Positions 7,173 through 15,410 of a stretch of 64,000 bases of DNA are shown here, in pieces. Origin of the DNA: an uncultured Dorea sp. (GTDB lineage: Bacteria; Bacillota; Clostridia; Lachnospirales; Lachnospiraceae); assembly GCA_910584615.1 (NCBI GenBank), contig CAJUAM010000010.1, positions 1-64,000 on the forward strand, in the 5' to 3' direction. The position numbers were made by a program, and so were the translations under genes. How positions within the stretch are numbered: the stretch's first letter is position 1; the number at the start of each line of letters is the position of its first letter. The notes under the pieces are model-generated. The model worked only from the letters and a program-made list of their open reading frames with translations. It made no database searches and had not been told where the DNA came from.

Positions 7173-8411
7173 ATGTATTCTTTTGATGACATTAAAAATG
7201 CAGATCCTGAGATTGCGCAGGCGATCACAGATGAGATGGAACGCCAGAATTCACATATAGAGTTGATCGCCTCGGAGAACTGGGTGAGTAAGGCGGTAAT
7301 GGCGGCGATGGGAAGCCCTCTGACGAACAAATATGCGGAAGGATACCCAGGCAAGCGGTATTATGGAGGATGCCAGTGTGTGGATAAAGTAGAAGATCTG
7401 GCGCGGGACAGGGCAAAGAAGCTTTTTGGATGTGATTACGCAAATGTGCAGCCTCATTCTGGAGCTCAGGCAAACATGGCTGTCTTTTTCGCGATGCTCA
7501 AGCCAGGAGATAAGATTCTTGGAATGAATCTTGATCATGGCGGACATCTGACACATGGATCTCCGGTTAATATGTCCGGCTCCTATTTTGAGACATCCTT
7601 TTATGGGGTGGATGATAACGGGGTAATAGATTATGAAGCCGTAAGGAAGACGGCAGTCAAGGAAAGACCAAAGCTTATCATTGCCGGAGCGAGCGCATAC
7701 GCAAGAACGATTGATTTTAAAAAATTCCGTGAGATCGCAGATGAAGCAGGGGCATATCTTATGGTGGATATGGCACACATCGCAGGTCTTGTGGCAGCAG
7801 GTCTCCATCCGAGTCCGATCCCGTACGCGGATGTTGTGACAACAACGACTCATAAGACATTGCGGGGGCCAAGAGGCGGCATGATCTTATGCAATAAAGA
7901 AGCGGAAGAGAAATTTAATTTTAACAAGGCAGTATTTCCGGGAACTCAGGGAGGACCGCTGGAACATGTGATCGCCGGAAAAGCAGTCTGCTTTAAGGAA
8001 GCTCTCAAACCGCAGTTTAGGGAGTACCAGGAGCAGATCGTGAAAAACGCGCAGGCTTTATGCAAAGGTTTGACAGAGCGTGGTGTGAAGATAGTATCTG
8101 GTGGGACCGACAACCATCTGATGCTTTTGGACTTAAGCAGTGAAGAGGTTACCGGCAAGGAACTGGAGAAGCGTCTGGATGAGGCGCACATCACTTGTAA
8201 TAAAAACACCATTCCAAATGATCCGCGGTCTCCGTTTGTTACAAGCGGTGTACGTCTTGGCACACCGGCTGTTACTACACGAGGCATGAAAGAAGAGGAT
8301 ATGGATACGATCGCGGAGGCGATCACAATGGTAATAAAGAGCAAGGATAATGTGGAAAAAGCAAGGCAGCTGGTAAAGAGTCTGACAGACAAATACCCGT
8401 TAACCTTGTAA
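7173..8411 (+). CDS. glyA: Serine hydroxymethyltransferase
   Basis: This 412-residue cytoplasmic PLP enzyme interconverts serine plus tetrahydrofolate with glycine plus 5,10-methylenetetrahydrofolate, supplying one-carbon units. The full family pattern is present: HIELIASENWVSKAV near the N-terminus, the TNKYAEGYPGKRYYGGCQ substrate loop, and the PLP-binding lysine in TTTTHKTLRGPRGG (about residue 228). Length is normal for bacterial GlyA. AAGGAGG lies 8 bp before the ATG. It seems to be transcribed alone. Confidence 0.97.
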   Translation: MYSFDDIKNADPEIAQAITDEMERQNSHIELIASENWVSKAVMAAMGSPLTNKYAEGYPGKRYYGGCQCVDKVEDLARDRAKKLFGCDYANVQPHSGAQANMAVFFAMLKPGDKILGMNLDHGGHLTHGSPVNMSGSYFETSFYGVDDNGVIDYEAVRKTAVKERPKLIIAGASAYARTIDFKKFREIADEAGAYLMVDMAHIAGLVAAGLHPSPIPYADVVTTTTHKTLRGPRGGMILCNKEAEEKFNFNKAVFPGTQGGPLEHVIAGKAVCFKEALKPQFREYQEQIVKNAQALCKGLTERGVKIVSGGTDNHLMLLDLSSEEVTGKELEKRLDEAHITCNKNTIPNDPRSPFVTSGVRLGTPAVTTRGMKEEDMDTIAEAITMVIKSKDNVEKARQLVKSLTDKYPLTL

Positions 8412-8505
8412 ATTAGGAGGTATCTCAGGAAACAAAAAAATAATATAAAAATTTGAAATTACCTCTTTTCAAAAAGGATAATATGCGGTATTATAGAAAG
8501 GCAGC

Positions 8506-8551
8506 ACACAATATATAGTGTGAATACAAAAAAATGAACAATATTTTGTAT
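8506..8551 (+). promoter_or_regulatory. Tandem NrdR boxes upstream of nrdD
   Basis: Box 1, ACACAATATATAGTGT at 8506-8521, matches the NrdR consensus very closely and is a near-perfect palindrome. Box 2 at 8536-8551 is weaker (GAACAATATTTTGTAT). The 30-bp period, about three helical turns, is the arrangement known for NrdR, the ATP/dATP-sensing repressor of ribonucleotide reductase genes. The boxes lie 23-68 bp before the nrdD start. No nrdR gene is in the window. Confidence 0.75.
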
Positions 8552-8573
8552 ATTTTATTTCGGGGGTTACAAA

Positions 8574-10763
8574 GTGCGTATGGAAGTAAAGACGAATGTA
8601 ATTAAGCGTAACGGAGAAGAGGTAAGCTTTGATCTTGATAAGATTGTTAATGCAATAAAGGCGGCGAACCGTGAAGTAGATAAGCTCCATCAAATGAATG
8701 AATATCAGGTGATGGCAATCGCGGACATGATTGCCGGCAAAGTGCAGGAGATGCGCCATGCAGTGCATGTGGAAGACATCCAGGATATGGTAGAGACCGG
8801 GATCATGGAAATGCGGGGCTATGAGGTGGCGCAAAAGTATGTCCGCTACCGCTATAAACGTGAACTCACACGTAAGTCTAATACAACAGACAACGGGATA
8901 CTTGCGCTTATAGAACATCTGAATGAAGAGGTGAATCAGGAGAACTCCAACAAAAATCCGGTGATCAATTCTACGCAGCGTGATTATATGGCTGGAGAGG
9001 TAAGCAAAGATCTGTCAAAGCGCGTACTTCTTCCGGAAGAAGTAGTTCAGGCACACGAGGAAGGGATCATTCATTTTCATGATTCGGATTATTTCGCCCA
9101 GAAGGAGCATAACTGTGACTTGATCAATCTGGAGGATATGCTTCAGAATGGTACGGTTATCAGCGAGACGATGATTGAGAAGCCGCATAGTTTCTTTACT
9201 GCCTGTAATGTGACGACACAGATCGTCGCGCAGGTAGCGAGCAATCAGTATGGAGGCCAGTCCTTTTCACTGGCGCATTTGGCGCCGTTTGTGGATATCA
9301 GCAGAAAGAAGATCCGCAATGCGGTAATTGAAGAGCGAAAGGACTGCCGCGAGAGTCTGGATGATATGATCATTGACCGGGTAACGGAGAGAAGACTGCG
9401 TGAGGAGATCAAGAGTGGGATCCAGACTATCCAGTATCAGCTGATCACTCTTATGACTTGTAATGGACAGGCTCCGTTTGTAACAATATTTATGTATCTG
9501 GATGAGGCAGAACAAGGGCAGGAAAGAGAAGATCTTGCTATGATCATAGAGGAAGTGCTGATTCAGAGGATGCAGGGAGTGAAGAATGAGGCAGGTGTAT
9601 GGATCACGCCGGCATTCCCGAAGCTGATCTATGTTCTGGATGAAGATAACGTGGCATCAGATTCTAAATACTGGTATTTGACAGAACTTGCGGCGAGATG
9701 TACGGCAAAACGGATGGTGCCGGACTATATCTCAGCCAAGATCATGAAAGAGCTGAAACAGGGAGAGGTATACACCTGCATGGGCTGCCGTTCTTTTCTT
9801 ACTGTTGAGGATTCTCAGAAGAATCCGGATGGAAGCCATAAGTTTTACGGAAGATTCAATCAGGGAGTTGTTACGATTAATCTTGTTGATGTGGCGTGTT
9901 CTTCCCAAGGCAATATGGAAAAGTTCTGGGAGATCTTAGATGAGCGTCTGGAACTGTGTCACAGGGCACTGCGCTGCCGTCACGAGAGACTTCTTGGGAC
10001 CATATCTGATGTGGCGCCTATCTTGTGGCAGAACGGAGCGCTGGCAAGACTGAAAAAGGGAGAACCTATAGATAAGCTTTTGTATAACGGTTATTCTACG
10101 ATTTCACTAGGGTATGCGGGACTTTATGAGATGTGTGTGCGTATGGTTGGAAAATCCCACACTGATCCTGAGGCAAGGCCATTTGCGCTGTCAGTTATGC
10201 AGAGACTTAATGACAAGTGCAAAGAATGGAAAACAGCAGAAAAGATAAGTTATTCTGTGTACGGAACTCCGATGGAATCCACCACATATAAATTTGCAAA
10301 GTGCCTTCAGAAGCGGTTTGGGATCATTCCGGGAGTTACGGATAAGAACTATATTACCAACAGCTATCATGTACATGTGTCAGAAGAAATAGATGCTTTC
10401 AGCAAGCTGAAGTTTGAGGCGGATTTTCAGAAGCTGTCGCCGGGCGGTGCTATCAGTTATGTGGAAGTTCCGAATATGCAGAATAATATTCCGGCAGTAG
10501 TCACAGTGATGAGATTCATCTATGATAATATTATGTACGCTGAGCTGAACACTAAGAGCGATTTCTGTGAATCCTGCGGATATAACGGAGAGATCCTGAT
10601 CAAGGAGGATGAGGCCGGGAAGCTTGTATGGGAGTGCCCGAACTGCGGGAACCGGGATCAGAATCATATGTTTGTAGCGAGAAGGACCTGCGGATATATA
10701 GGAACACAGTTCTGGAATCAGGGAAGGACACAGGAAATAAAAGACAGAGTACTGCATTTGTAG
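8574..10763 (+). CDS. nrdD: Anaerobic ribonucleoside-triphosphate reductase (class III)
   Basis: This 729-residue glycyl-radical enzyme reduces ribonucleoside triphosphates to deoxy forms without oxygen. An ATP-cone domain for allosteric control lies at the N-terminus (about 6-100, starting VIKRNGEEVSFDLDKI). The radical domain follows. A zinc ribbon, CESCGYNG ... CPNCGNRD, lies near residues 665-695, and the radical-bearing glycine is in RTCGYIG (about 707). The GTG at 8574 is taken as start because GGGGG is 7 bp upstream; an ATG two codons on is possible. It needs NrdG for activation, but the only nrdG here is about 11.6 kb downstream. Confidence 0.97.
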   Translation: MRMEVKTNVIKRNGEEVSFDLDKIVNAIKAANREVDKLHQMNEYQVMAIADMIAGKVQEMRHAVHVEDIQDMVETGIMEMRGYEVAQKYVRYRYKRELTRKSNTTDNGILALIEHLNEEVNQENSNKNPVINSTQRDYMAGEVSKDLSKRVLLPEEVVQAHEEGIIHFHDSDYFAQKEHNCDLINLEDMLQNGTVISETMIEKPHSFFTACNVTTQIVAQVASNQYGGQSFSLAHLAPFVDISRKKIRNAVIEERKDCRESLDDMIIDRVTERRLREEIKSGIQTIQYQLITLMTCNGQAPFVTIFMYLDEAEQGQEREDLAMIIEEVLIQRMQGVKNEAGVWITPAFPKLIYVLDEDNVASDSKYWYLTELAARCTAKRMVPDYISAKIMKELKQGEVYTCMGCRSFLTVEDSQKNPDGSHKFYGRFNQGVVTINLVDVACSSQGNMEKFWEILDERLELCHRALRCRHERLLGTISDVAPILWQNGALARLKKGEPIDKLLYNGYSTISLGYAGLYEMCVRMVGKSHTDPEARPFALSVMQRLNDKCKEWKTAEKISYSVYGTPMESTTYKFAKCLQKRFGIIPGVTDKNYITNSYHVHVSEEIDAFSKLKFEADFQKLSPGGAISYVEVPNMQNNIPAVVTVMRFIYDNIMYAELNTKSDFCESCGYNGEILIKEDEAGKLVWECPNCGNRDQNHMFVARRTCGYIGTQFWNQGRTQEIKDRVLHL

Positions 10764-10794
10764 AATTATTTGATAAAGAAAATGCTGTGGTTTT

Positions 10795-10848
10795 AGCGGG
10801 AGTTATGAGTATAGTACATGGTTACTTATAACTCTTGCTTTTATTTTC
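10795..10848 (+). terminator. Intrinsic terminator of nrdD
   Basis: A stem of about 17 bp with three G-T pairs (from AGCGGGAGTTAT to ATAACTCTTGCT) is followed by TTTTATTTT. It ends the nrdD transcript and shows that nrdG is not part of it. Confidence 0.75.
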
Positions 10849-10895
10849 AAACTATTGACAAGAATGTAAAATCAGAATATGGTTAAGGAGAAAAA

Positions 10896-11468
10896 ATGGA
10901 TATTTGTATAAAGAAACTGACACCTGAAATGGAAACTGACTTTTTATATTATTTTGATAATGATGCATTTTCGGATCATGAAGAGTGGTCTGCCTGTTAT
11001 TGCCTTCAGAGCCATCTGAGCAAAGAAGAAGATAAGAGGTGTGTCTTAAAAGAAGAACGCCGTCAGAAAGCAGGAGAACTTGTGCGGCAGGGAGTTATGA
11101 CCGGCTATCTTATATATGACGGTGATAAGATTGCAGGATGGTGCAATGCTGGTGATAAGTCCGATTACGGTCCGGTCTGTGCGGATGAGGAGTTTTTAAC
11201 TGATAAGATTGAAAAAGGAAGGATAAAGGTTTTGTACTGTATGGATATCGCACCCGGTTACCGGGGAAAAGGAGTCGCGAAAGCTGTCATGGAAAGGTTT
11301 TTGGCAGATGCGAAAGAAGAAGGGTACTTATATGTTGAAGGATATCCATTTTCAGATACAAAGCGCGATTATCAATATAGAGGGCCGATCAGGCTTTATG
11401 AAAAATATGGATTTGAGCTTTATAGAAAGCAAGAATGGTTTTTTATCATGAGAAAAGAAATACTTTAA
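10896..11468 (+). CDS. GNAT-family N-acetyltransferase
   Basis: A 190-residue protein with the GNAT acetyl-CoA-binding core: VLYCMDIAPGYRGKGVAKAVMERFLADA (about 107-135) has the Q/R-x-x-G-x-G/A type loop, followed by the C-terminal strand IRLYEKYGFELYRK. Residues 1-60 hold an acidic stretch with YWSACYC-like Cys/Trp content that I cannot assign. The substrate is unknown. AAGGAGAAAA precedes the ATG. The deaminase gene begins 35 bp downstream, so the two are probably cotranscribed. Confidence 0.85.
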   Translation: MDICIKKLTPEMETDFLYYFDNDAFSDHEEWSACYCLQSHLSKEEDKRCVLKEERRQKAGELVRQGVMTGYLIYDGDKIAGWCNAGDKSDYGPVCADEEFLTDKIEKGRIKVLYCMDIAPGYRGKGVAKAVMERFLADAKEEGYLYVEGYPFSDTKRDYQYRGPIRLYEKYGFELYRKQEWFFIMRKEIL

Positions 11469-11503
11469 AACTTAAGATAAAGAGGAAAACGAAAAGGAGA
11501 TCT

Positions 11504-11902
11504 ATGGAGACATTAACAGAAAAAGATTTTGAATTAATTGCACAGGCACAAAGCACGATCCGGCGCAACTATGACGGAATCAACTATGATCATACTGTAG
11601 GGGCAGCGATCCGATGCAGGGATGGGAAGATCTACGCAGGTGTGAATGTCTATTCCCTGCACGGAGCCTGTGCTGAACAGATTGCTATAGGAACTGCCAT
11701 TACTCAGGGGGAGCGGGACTTTGAGGCGGTTGTAGCAGTCCGGGGAAAGGACGGGGAGGAGATAGTGCCTCCTTGCGGAAACTGCCGCCAGATATTGTAT
11801 GATTACATGCCGGAGTGTGAAGTGATACTCATGATTGACGGTGAAAAGAAAAAGGTTAAGGCGAAAGAGCTTTTGCCGTTTGCGTATAAAGTAGAAGTTT
11901 GA
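11504..11902 (+). CDS. Cytidine deaminase-like zinc hydrolase
   Basis: A 132-residue protein with both zinc-site motifs of the cytidine deaminase fold: HGACAEQ (the first zinc ligand plus the catalytic Glu) and PPCGNCRQ (two Cys ligands). A tight VGAAIRCRDGKIYAGVNV substrate strand precedes them. Family members deaminate cytidine and deoxycytidine to uridines; close relatives include blasticidin-type deaminases, so the substrate is not certain. Length is normal. The ATG at 11504 follows AAGGAG; the longer frame from 11435 is unlikely. The response-regulator gene starts 20 bp after the stop. Confidence 0.85.
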   Translation: METLTEKDFELIAQAQSTIRRNYDGINYDHTVGAAIRCRDGKIYAGVNVYSLHGACAEQIAIGTAITQGERDFEAVVAVRGKDGEEIVPPCGNCRQILYDYMPECEVILMIDGEKKKVKAKELLPFAYKVEV

Positions 11903-11922
11903 TAGAAGAAAGCGGTGTCGGG

Positions 11923-12636
11923 ATGAATTCATTGGCCATATGCGAAGACGACGGCTATGTATCAGAAAAATTAGAGGAAATGGCAAAATGTTATATAAAG
12001 AGTAAAGGACTGCATACCTGTATACAGACATTTGCCACAGGAAAGGTGTTGATGAGGGAGGCAAAGACTTTTGATGTACTGCTTTTGGACTTAAAGCTCC
12101 CTGATATAAATGGCGTTGAGGTGGCGAAGAAATTCAGTGGGAGAACCCAGATAATTTTTGTTACAGCTTACAAAGATTATGCGCTTGAGGCTTTTGAGGT
12201 GGGGGCTGTTCACTACCTTTTAAAGCCTGTTGCAAAGGAGCAGCTTTTCCTTGCTCTTGACAGGGCCAGAGAGCAGCTTGCGCAGACAGGCCATAAGAAA
12301 ACATTGGTGATAATGAAGAATGGAGTATTGGAAAGGATCTTGATAAATGACATCACCTATTGTGAAGTGTATGGACACAGGCTCTGTATCCATACGGTAG
12401 ATGGCTGTTATGAGTATTTAGGTACGTTGGATGTGCTTGACGGACAGCTTGACGGGCAGTTTTTTCGCTGTCACAGAAGTTTTCTTGTAAATATGGCCCA
12501 TACCCTCACGGTGGACAAGGGAACGGCAATTCTTGACAACGGGGAGAAGGTGCTTGTATCAAGAAGAAGGCAGCAGGAATTCATGCAGGCACTTTTGCGT
12601 TTTCTAAAAGATGAGGTGACAAAGTGGGAGAGATAG
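11923..12636 (+). CDS. LytTR-family response regulator
   Basis: A 237-residue two-component regulator. The receiver domain (about 1-120) has the acidic pair ED at 8-9, phospho-acceptor Asp56 in LLLDLKLPD, the switch Thr in FVTAY and Lys in LLKPV. The C-terminal LytTR DNA-binding domain (about 130-232) shows ITYCEVYGHRLCIHT, RCHRSFLVNM and VLVSRRRQQEF. LytTR proteins bind direct repeats about 21 bp apart; such a repeat occurs at 13724-13758. Start taken at the ATG at 11923 (MNSLAICEDD); an upstream TTG frame overlaps the deaminase gene. The kinase gene overlaps its end by 13 bp. Confidence 0.92.
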   Translation: MNSLAICEDDGYVSEKLEEMAKCYIKSKGLHTCIQTFATGKVLMREAKTFDVLLLDLKLPDINGVEVAKKFSGRTQIIFVTAYKDYALEAFEVGAVHYLLKPVAKEQLFLALDRAREQLAQTGHKKTLVIMKNGVLERILINDITYCEVYGHRLCIHTVDGCYEYLGTLDVLDGQLDGQFFRCHRSFLVNMAHTLTVDKGTAILDNGEKVLVSRRRQQEFMQALLRFLKDEVTKWER

Positions 12637-13745
12637 GATTTTATCCTGCAGGGTTTTATGTCTGGTGGATTCTTATAAATAGTATTCTGTGTTTTTTTGA
12701 GATTTTATTTTTGCAGAATCTTGCGGGAGTCAGAAAAAGGTCGCATGCTCTTGTCTGTCTTTTTGTTAACTGTGTGTTTACCTTTCTGGTCATGTATCTG
12801 CAAAGCTCCGGGATGTGCCGATTGATTCTGCATACATGTGTGCTTTTTTGTTTTTCAGTTTTTTCCATGAAACTAAAGATGTTTGAGGCGCTTGCCCCTG
12901 TTGCGGTAATCCTTACTTTGTATACGTTTATGGAAGGATTTCAGTTCGTATTTATGAGCCGGCTTGTGCACAAAAGTATGGGCGCTCAAATGGGAGTGGC
13001 GGTGCAGTTATTGGTATCAGGCGCTTTGGCGGCTCTGATGTCAGGGAGTCTTTGCGTGATCTCAAGAAGATCTGCAGATATGGCGAGGGAAAAGGAATCT
13101 TCATATATATATGTCCTTGGCAATCTCAAGGAAGCTATGAGAAGAAATGAGCAGTATCGTGCTTTCCAGCATGATATCGACAACCATCTTATGGTTCTGT
13201 CAGGGCTGGTACGTGAAAAGAGATATGCAGAAGCAGAGAATTATTCTAAAAACTTAAGCAGTCTGTCGGACAATCTGGTTGTTGGGATTGATACGGGAAA
13301 TCTGGCAGCGGATGTTCTTCTGAAGGAGAAGGTGGGACTGGCAGAGGCGAATGGAATACAGATAAGCTGTGACGTTCATTTTTCAAAAAGATTTTATATT
13401 GAGGAAGCGGATCTGTGTATACTTTTGGCAAATGCCCTGGATAATGCTGTTCGGGCATGTATGAAGGTGAAAAGCAGACCTGAAATCAGGGTGCAGGCAG
13501 GGATGAAGCATCATTTTCTGCTTATCAATGTGGCAAATACAGATCATCAGTCGGTCGGACTGGCAGCAGACGTTTATGACGGGGACAGACAGCATATGTT
13601 TCAGGAGAAAGATTACGGAACCGGCCTGAAAAATATAAAGCGTACAGTTAAGAAATACAAGGGGACTATGGAGATTATGAGAAATCACGGATGGTTCAGC
13701 TTAAGTGTCATGCTGGTCCTTGAACCGTCTGGGAAGAGGGAGTGA
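12624..13745 (+). CDS. GHKL sensor histidine kinase (AgrC-like)
   Basis: A 373-residue membrane kinase. The N-terminal half (about 8-145) has five to six hydrophobic helices. A dimerisation/H-box follows as FQHDIDNHLMVLSGLV with the phospho-accepting His183, then the GHKL ATPase with the N-box LANALDNAVRAC (about 268-279) and the GTGLKNIKR lid. This layout is that of AgrC/ComD-type kinases that read peptides or membrane signals, although no agrB/agrD-type peptide gene is visible nearby. It starts at the GTG at 12624, after GAGGTG, and overlaps the regulator gene, so the two form a pair. Confidence 0.9.
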   Translation: MGEIGFYPAGFYVWWILINSILCFFEILFLQNLAGVRKRSHALVCLFVNCVFTFLVMYLQSSGMCRLILHTCVLFCFSVFSMKLKMFEALAPVAVILTLYTFMEGFQFVFMSRLVHKSMGAQMGVAVQLLVSGALAALMSGSLCVISRRSADMAREKESSYIYVLGNLKEAMRRNEQYRAFQHDIDNHLMVLSGLVREKRYAEAENYSKNLSSLSDNLVVGIDTGNLAADVLLKEKVGLAEANGIQISCDVHFSKRFYIEEADLCILLANALDNAVRACMKVKSRPEIRVQAGMKHHFLLINVANTDHQSVGLAADVYDGDRQHMFQEKDYGTGLKNIKRTVKKYKGTMEIMRNHGWFSLSVMLVLEPSGKRE

Positions 13746-13758
13746 CCGTCTGGGAAGA
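13724..13758 (+). promoter_or_regulatory. Exact 14-bp direct repeat, candidate LytTR operator
   Basis: ACCGTCTGGGAAGA occurs at 13724-13737 and again at 13745-13758, a 21-bp period. LytTR regulators (AgrA, ComE) bind 9-bp direct repeats spaced 12-13 bp, and ACCGTCTGG fits that consensus at about eight of nine positions. The second copy ends 5 bp before a possible -35 box. The first copy lies inside the 3' end of the kinase gene. Confidence 0.55.
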
Positions 13759-13763
13759 ACGGC

Positions 13764-13793
13764 TTGTGCGGTGCGTATATTTTCCGATATATC
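13764..13793 (+). promoter_or_regulatory. Candidate promoter of the orphan pair 13850/14293
   Basis: TTGTGC (13764-13769), an 18-bp spacer and TATATC (13788-13793). It is a weak sigma-A match with the longer spacer often seen at activator-dependent promoters, directly downstream of the putative LytTR operator. Confidence 0.4.
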
Positions 13794-13849
13794 TGTATAC
13801 CAGAATAAATATGGTATGTGAAAAAGATGAGAAAAGGAGAAGAAAGAAA

Positions 13850-14209
13850 ATGATGAATGGGATACGGACAGAGTATGTAAATCCAAAAGCCTTGATGCGC
13901 CAAAACAGCCAGATGAATTCCGTGAATGGGGACAGGACAGAGGAAAATGAAAAGAAACAGCGGGAATTAGAAGAAGAAAGGAAATCCATACAGAACTCTC
14001 TGCTGCTTATAAAGACCACATCCGGAGACAGTGTGGGTTCTAAAGAGAGTATCGAACTGCTTGAGAGGAAACTTGAGGAAATTGAGAGCTGGATTAAAGC
14101 AGGAGAGAAAGAAAGGTCAGAGATCCCCACAGAGGGAAGCAGGGCAGTACAGGAAAATCAAGAATTCATGATAAGGAATAATTTTGATGTGTACTGCAAG
14201 GGAGAGTAA
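13850..14209 (+). CDS. Small charged coiled-coil protein, unknown function
   Basis: A 119-residue protein (MMNGIRTEYVNPKALM...) that I do not recognise. Residues about 30-55 (ENEKKQRELEEERKSIQNSLLLIK) and 65-90 (SIELLERKLEEIESWIK) form two amphipathic helices that look like a coiled-coil hairpin. There is no signal peptide, membrane segment or cysteine pair; the single Cys is near the end. AAGGAG lies about 10 bp before the ATG. A GTG at 13742 would extend it into the repeat/promoter region, which is unlikely. It is the first gene after the putative LytTR operator and probably a regulated output of that system. Confidence 0.6.
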   Translation: MMNGIRTEYVNPKALMRQNSQMNSVNGDRTEENEKKQRELEEERKSIQNSLLLIKTTSGDSVGSKESIELLERKLEEIESWIKAGEKERSEIPTEGSRAVQENQEFMIRNNFDVYCKGE

Positions 14210-14292
14210 CATACAGCCTTAGGCAGCAAAGGAAGAAGTCAAAGGTCCGTATGATCTGCGGTAAGATTTGCGAACAGGAGAGGAGGGAAAAT

Positions 14293-14805
14293 ATGGGTAT
14301 ATTTGACAAGCTGAGAAAAAGCAGAGACAAAGCGGAGGCAGCAGAGGAAATCAAGACTAAAAGATATGTCCGGAAATATCCGAAAGAGTGCAGTTACATT
14401 TGGAAAAACTATGTGCCTGAAAGAGGACAGGCAGATAATCTGCAGGGAGAACTGTTAAGAGAGATAGAAAAGCTCCGCTGGGAGGCACAGTCAAACGGCA
14501 ATATCAATTGGGATGAGGATTTTGCGTATTTCTGCGATTTCATAAGTAATACATTGTCGGAGCAGTCCATATTTTCCGAAGCTGAAAAAGAAGAAGCCGC
14601 TTCTATCATGAACAGATTAAAATCGTATGGCATATACGCAAAACAAGCCAATGACGGAGAAATCCCCTATGACGATATTGACATGTACAAGATCGCTTAT
14701 ATTGAAGATGATCTTTACGATATAATATGCGACAAAATTGCCCGTCTGCATATGGAGAACCGTAAGCCATTACCTTATGAAAAAAATGAGTCCATATATA
14801 GGTGA
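14293..14805 (+). CDS. Acidic helical protein, possibly immunity-like
   Basis: A 170-residue acidic, mostly helical protein that starts MGIFDKLRK after GGAGAGGAGGGAAA. The stretch NYVPERGQADNLQGELLREIEKLRWEAQSNGNINWDEDF (about 41-79) recalls a family of cytoplasmic proteins seen in gut Firmicutes, often as small stand-alone genes near secretion or toxin loci. I cannot name a Pfam family with certainty. There is no catalytic signature, signal peptide or membrane segment. It is downstream of the coiled-coil gene by 83 bp on the same strand, and probably cotranscribed. An immunity role is only a guess from style and size; no toxin gene is adjacent. Confidence 0.6.
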   Translation: MGIFDKLRKSRDKAEAAEEIKTKRYVRKYPKECSYIWKNYVPERGQADNLQGELLREIEKLRWEAQSNGNINWDEDFAYFCDFISNTLSEQSIFSEAEKEEAASIMNRLKSYGIYAKQANDGEIPYDDIDMYKIAYIEDDLYDIICDKIARLHMENRKPLPYEKNESIYR

Positions 14806-14822
14806 GGGAGGCAGCCAATCTG

Positions 14823-14951
14823 ATGGATGTTCGAAATAACATAACTGTCATTGCGGTATCCGTTTGGAAGAGGACATTGAAAAAAGTATTGCGAGAATTT
14901 CTCTTTAATATTGCAATAGCTGTGCAGGATATGAATATGCGCACAAAATAG
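14823..14951 (+). CDS. Possible 42-residue ORF, or remnant, before the C_GCAxxG gene
   Basis: An ATG at 14823, about 10 bp after GGGAGG, opens a 42-codon frame ending in TAG at 14949-14951. The product (MDVRNNITVIAVSVWKR...) has no match I can name. The same frame continues past the TAG as QEQLAEKYG into the next gene, so it could be an old N-terminal part cut off by a stop. Low support. Confidence 0.2.
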   Translation: MDVRNNITVIAVSVWKRTLKKVLREFLFNIAIAVQDMNMRTK

Positions 14952-14990
14952 CAGGAGCAACTGGCAGAAAAATATGGGGTGATTACACTA

Positions 14991-15410
14991 ATGAAAGAAT
15001 ATATAATAAACCGGGTACATGAATTGTATTGGGAGAAAGATATAAATTGCGCGGGGACGGCAATCATTTGTTTAAGTGAATTATTTGAAACTATCATTGA
15101 GCCGCAAACAATGTGGTCTGCGGTTGGATTGCATGGTGCAGGCGGATACCGGGCGCAATGCGGTCTGGTCGAAGGTTCACTTATGTTTATCGGAATTTAT
15201 TTTCATATGCAGGGAAAATCAGAAGATGAAATCGTATCTGCATGTTATGAATTTGCGTCTGCTTTTGAAAAAACATTCAGTTCCCTGAGATGTTTTGAAC
15301 TTCGCCCTACAGGTTTTTCTGAAAATGATCCGCCGCATATGTGTGAAAATCTGACCTGCAGCGCAATCGAATTTGCATATCAGTATATTTCAGAAAAAGT
15401 GAGGCGGTGA
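14991..15410 (+). CDS. C_GCAxxG_C_C family protein (putative redox)
   Basis: This 139-residue protein fits the C_GCAxxG_C_C family of small cysteine-rich proteins common in anaerobes: DINCAGTAIICLSEL near the N-terminus, the glycine-rich GAGGYRAQCGLVEGSLMFIG block, then single conserved cysteines in CYEF, LRCFEL and HMCENLTCSAI. The spaced cysteines are thought to bind a metal cluster or act in redox chemistry; no reaction is established. The ATG at 14991 is preferred because GGGGTGA lies 8 bp upstream; a GTG at 14979 is also in frame. It is separated by 96 bp from the acetyltransferase that follows. Confidence 0.75.
   Translation: MKEYIINRVHELYWEKDINCAGTAIICLSELFETIIEPQTMWSAVGLHGAGGYRAQCGLVEGSLMFIGIYFHMQGKSEDEIVSACYEFASAFEKTFSSLRCFELRPTGFSENDPPHMCENLTCSAIEFAYQYISEKVRR

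Noticed and set aside
10855..10883. TTGACA, 17 bp, TATGGT just before the GNAT gene at 10896
   Set aside because: Transcription would start at about 10890, inside or after the AAGGAG site (10884-10890), leaving no usable ribosome binding site. The gene is more likely served by a promoter farther upstream or by read-through.
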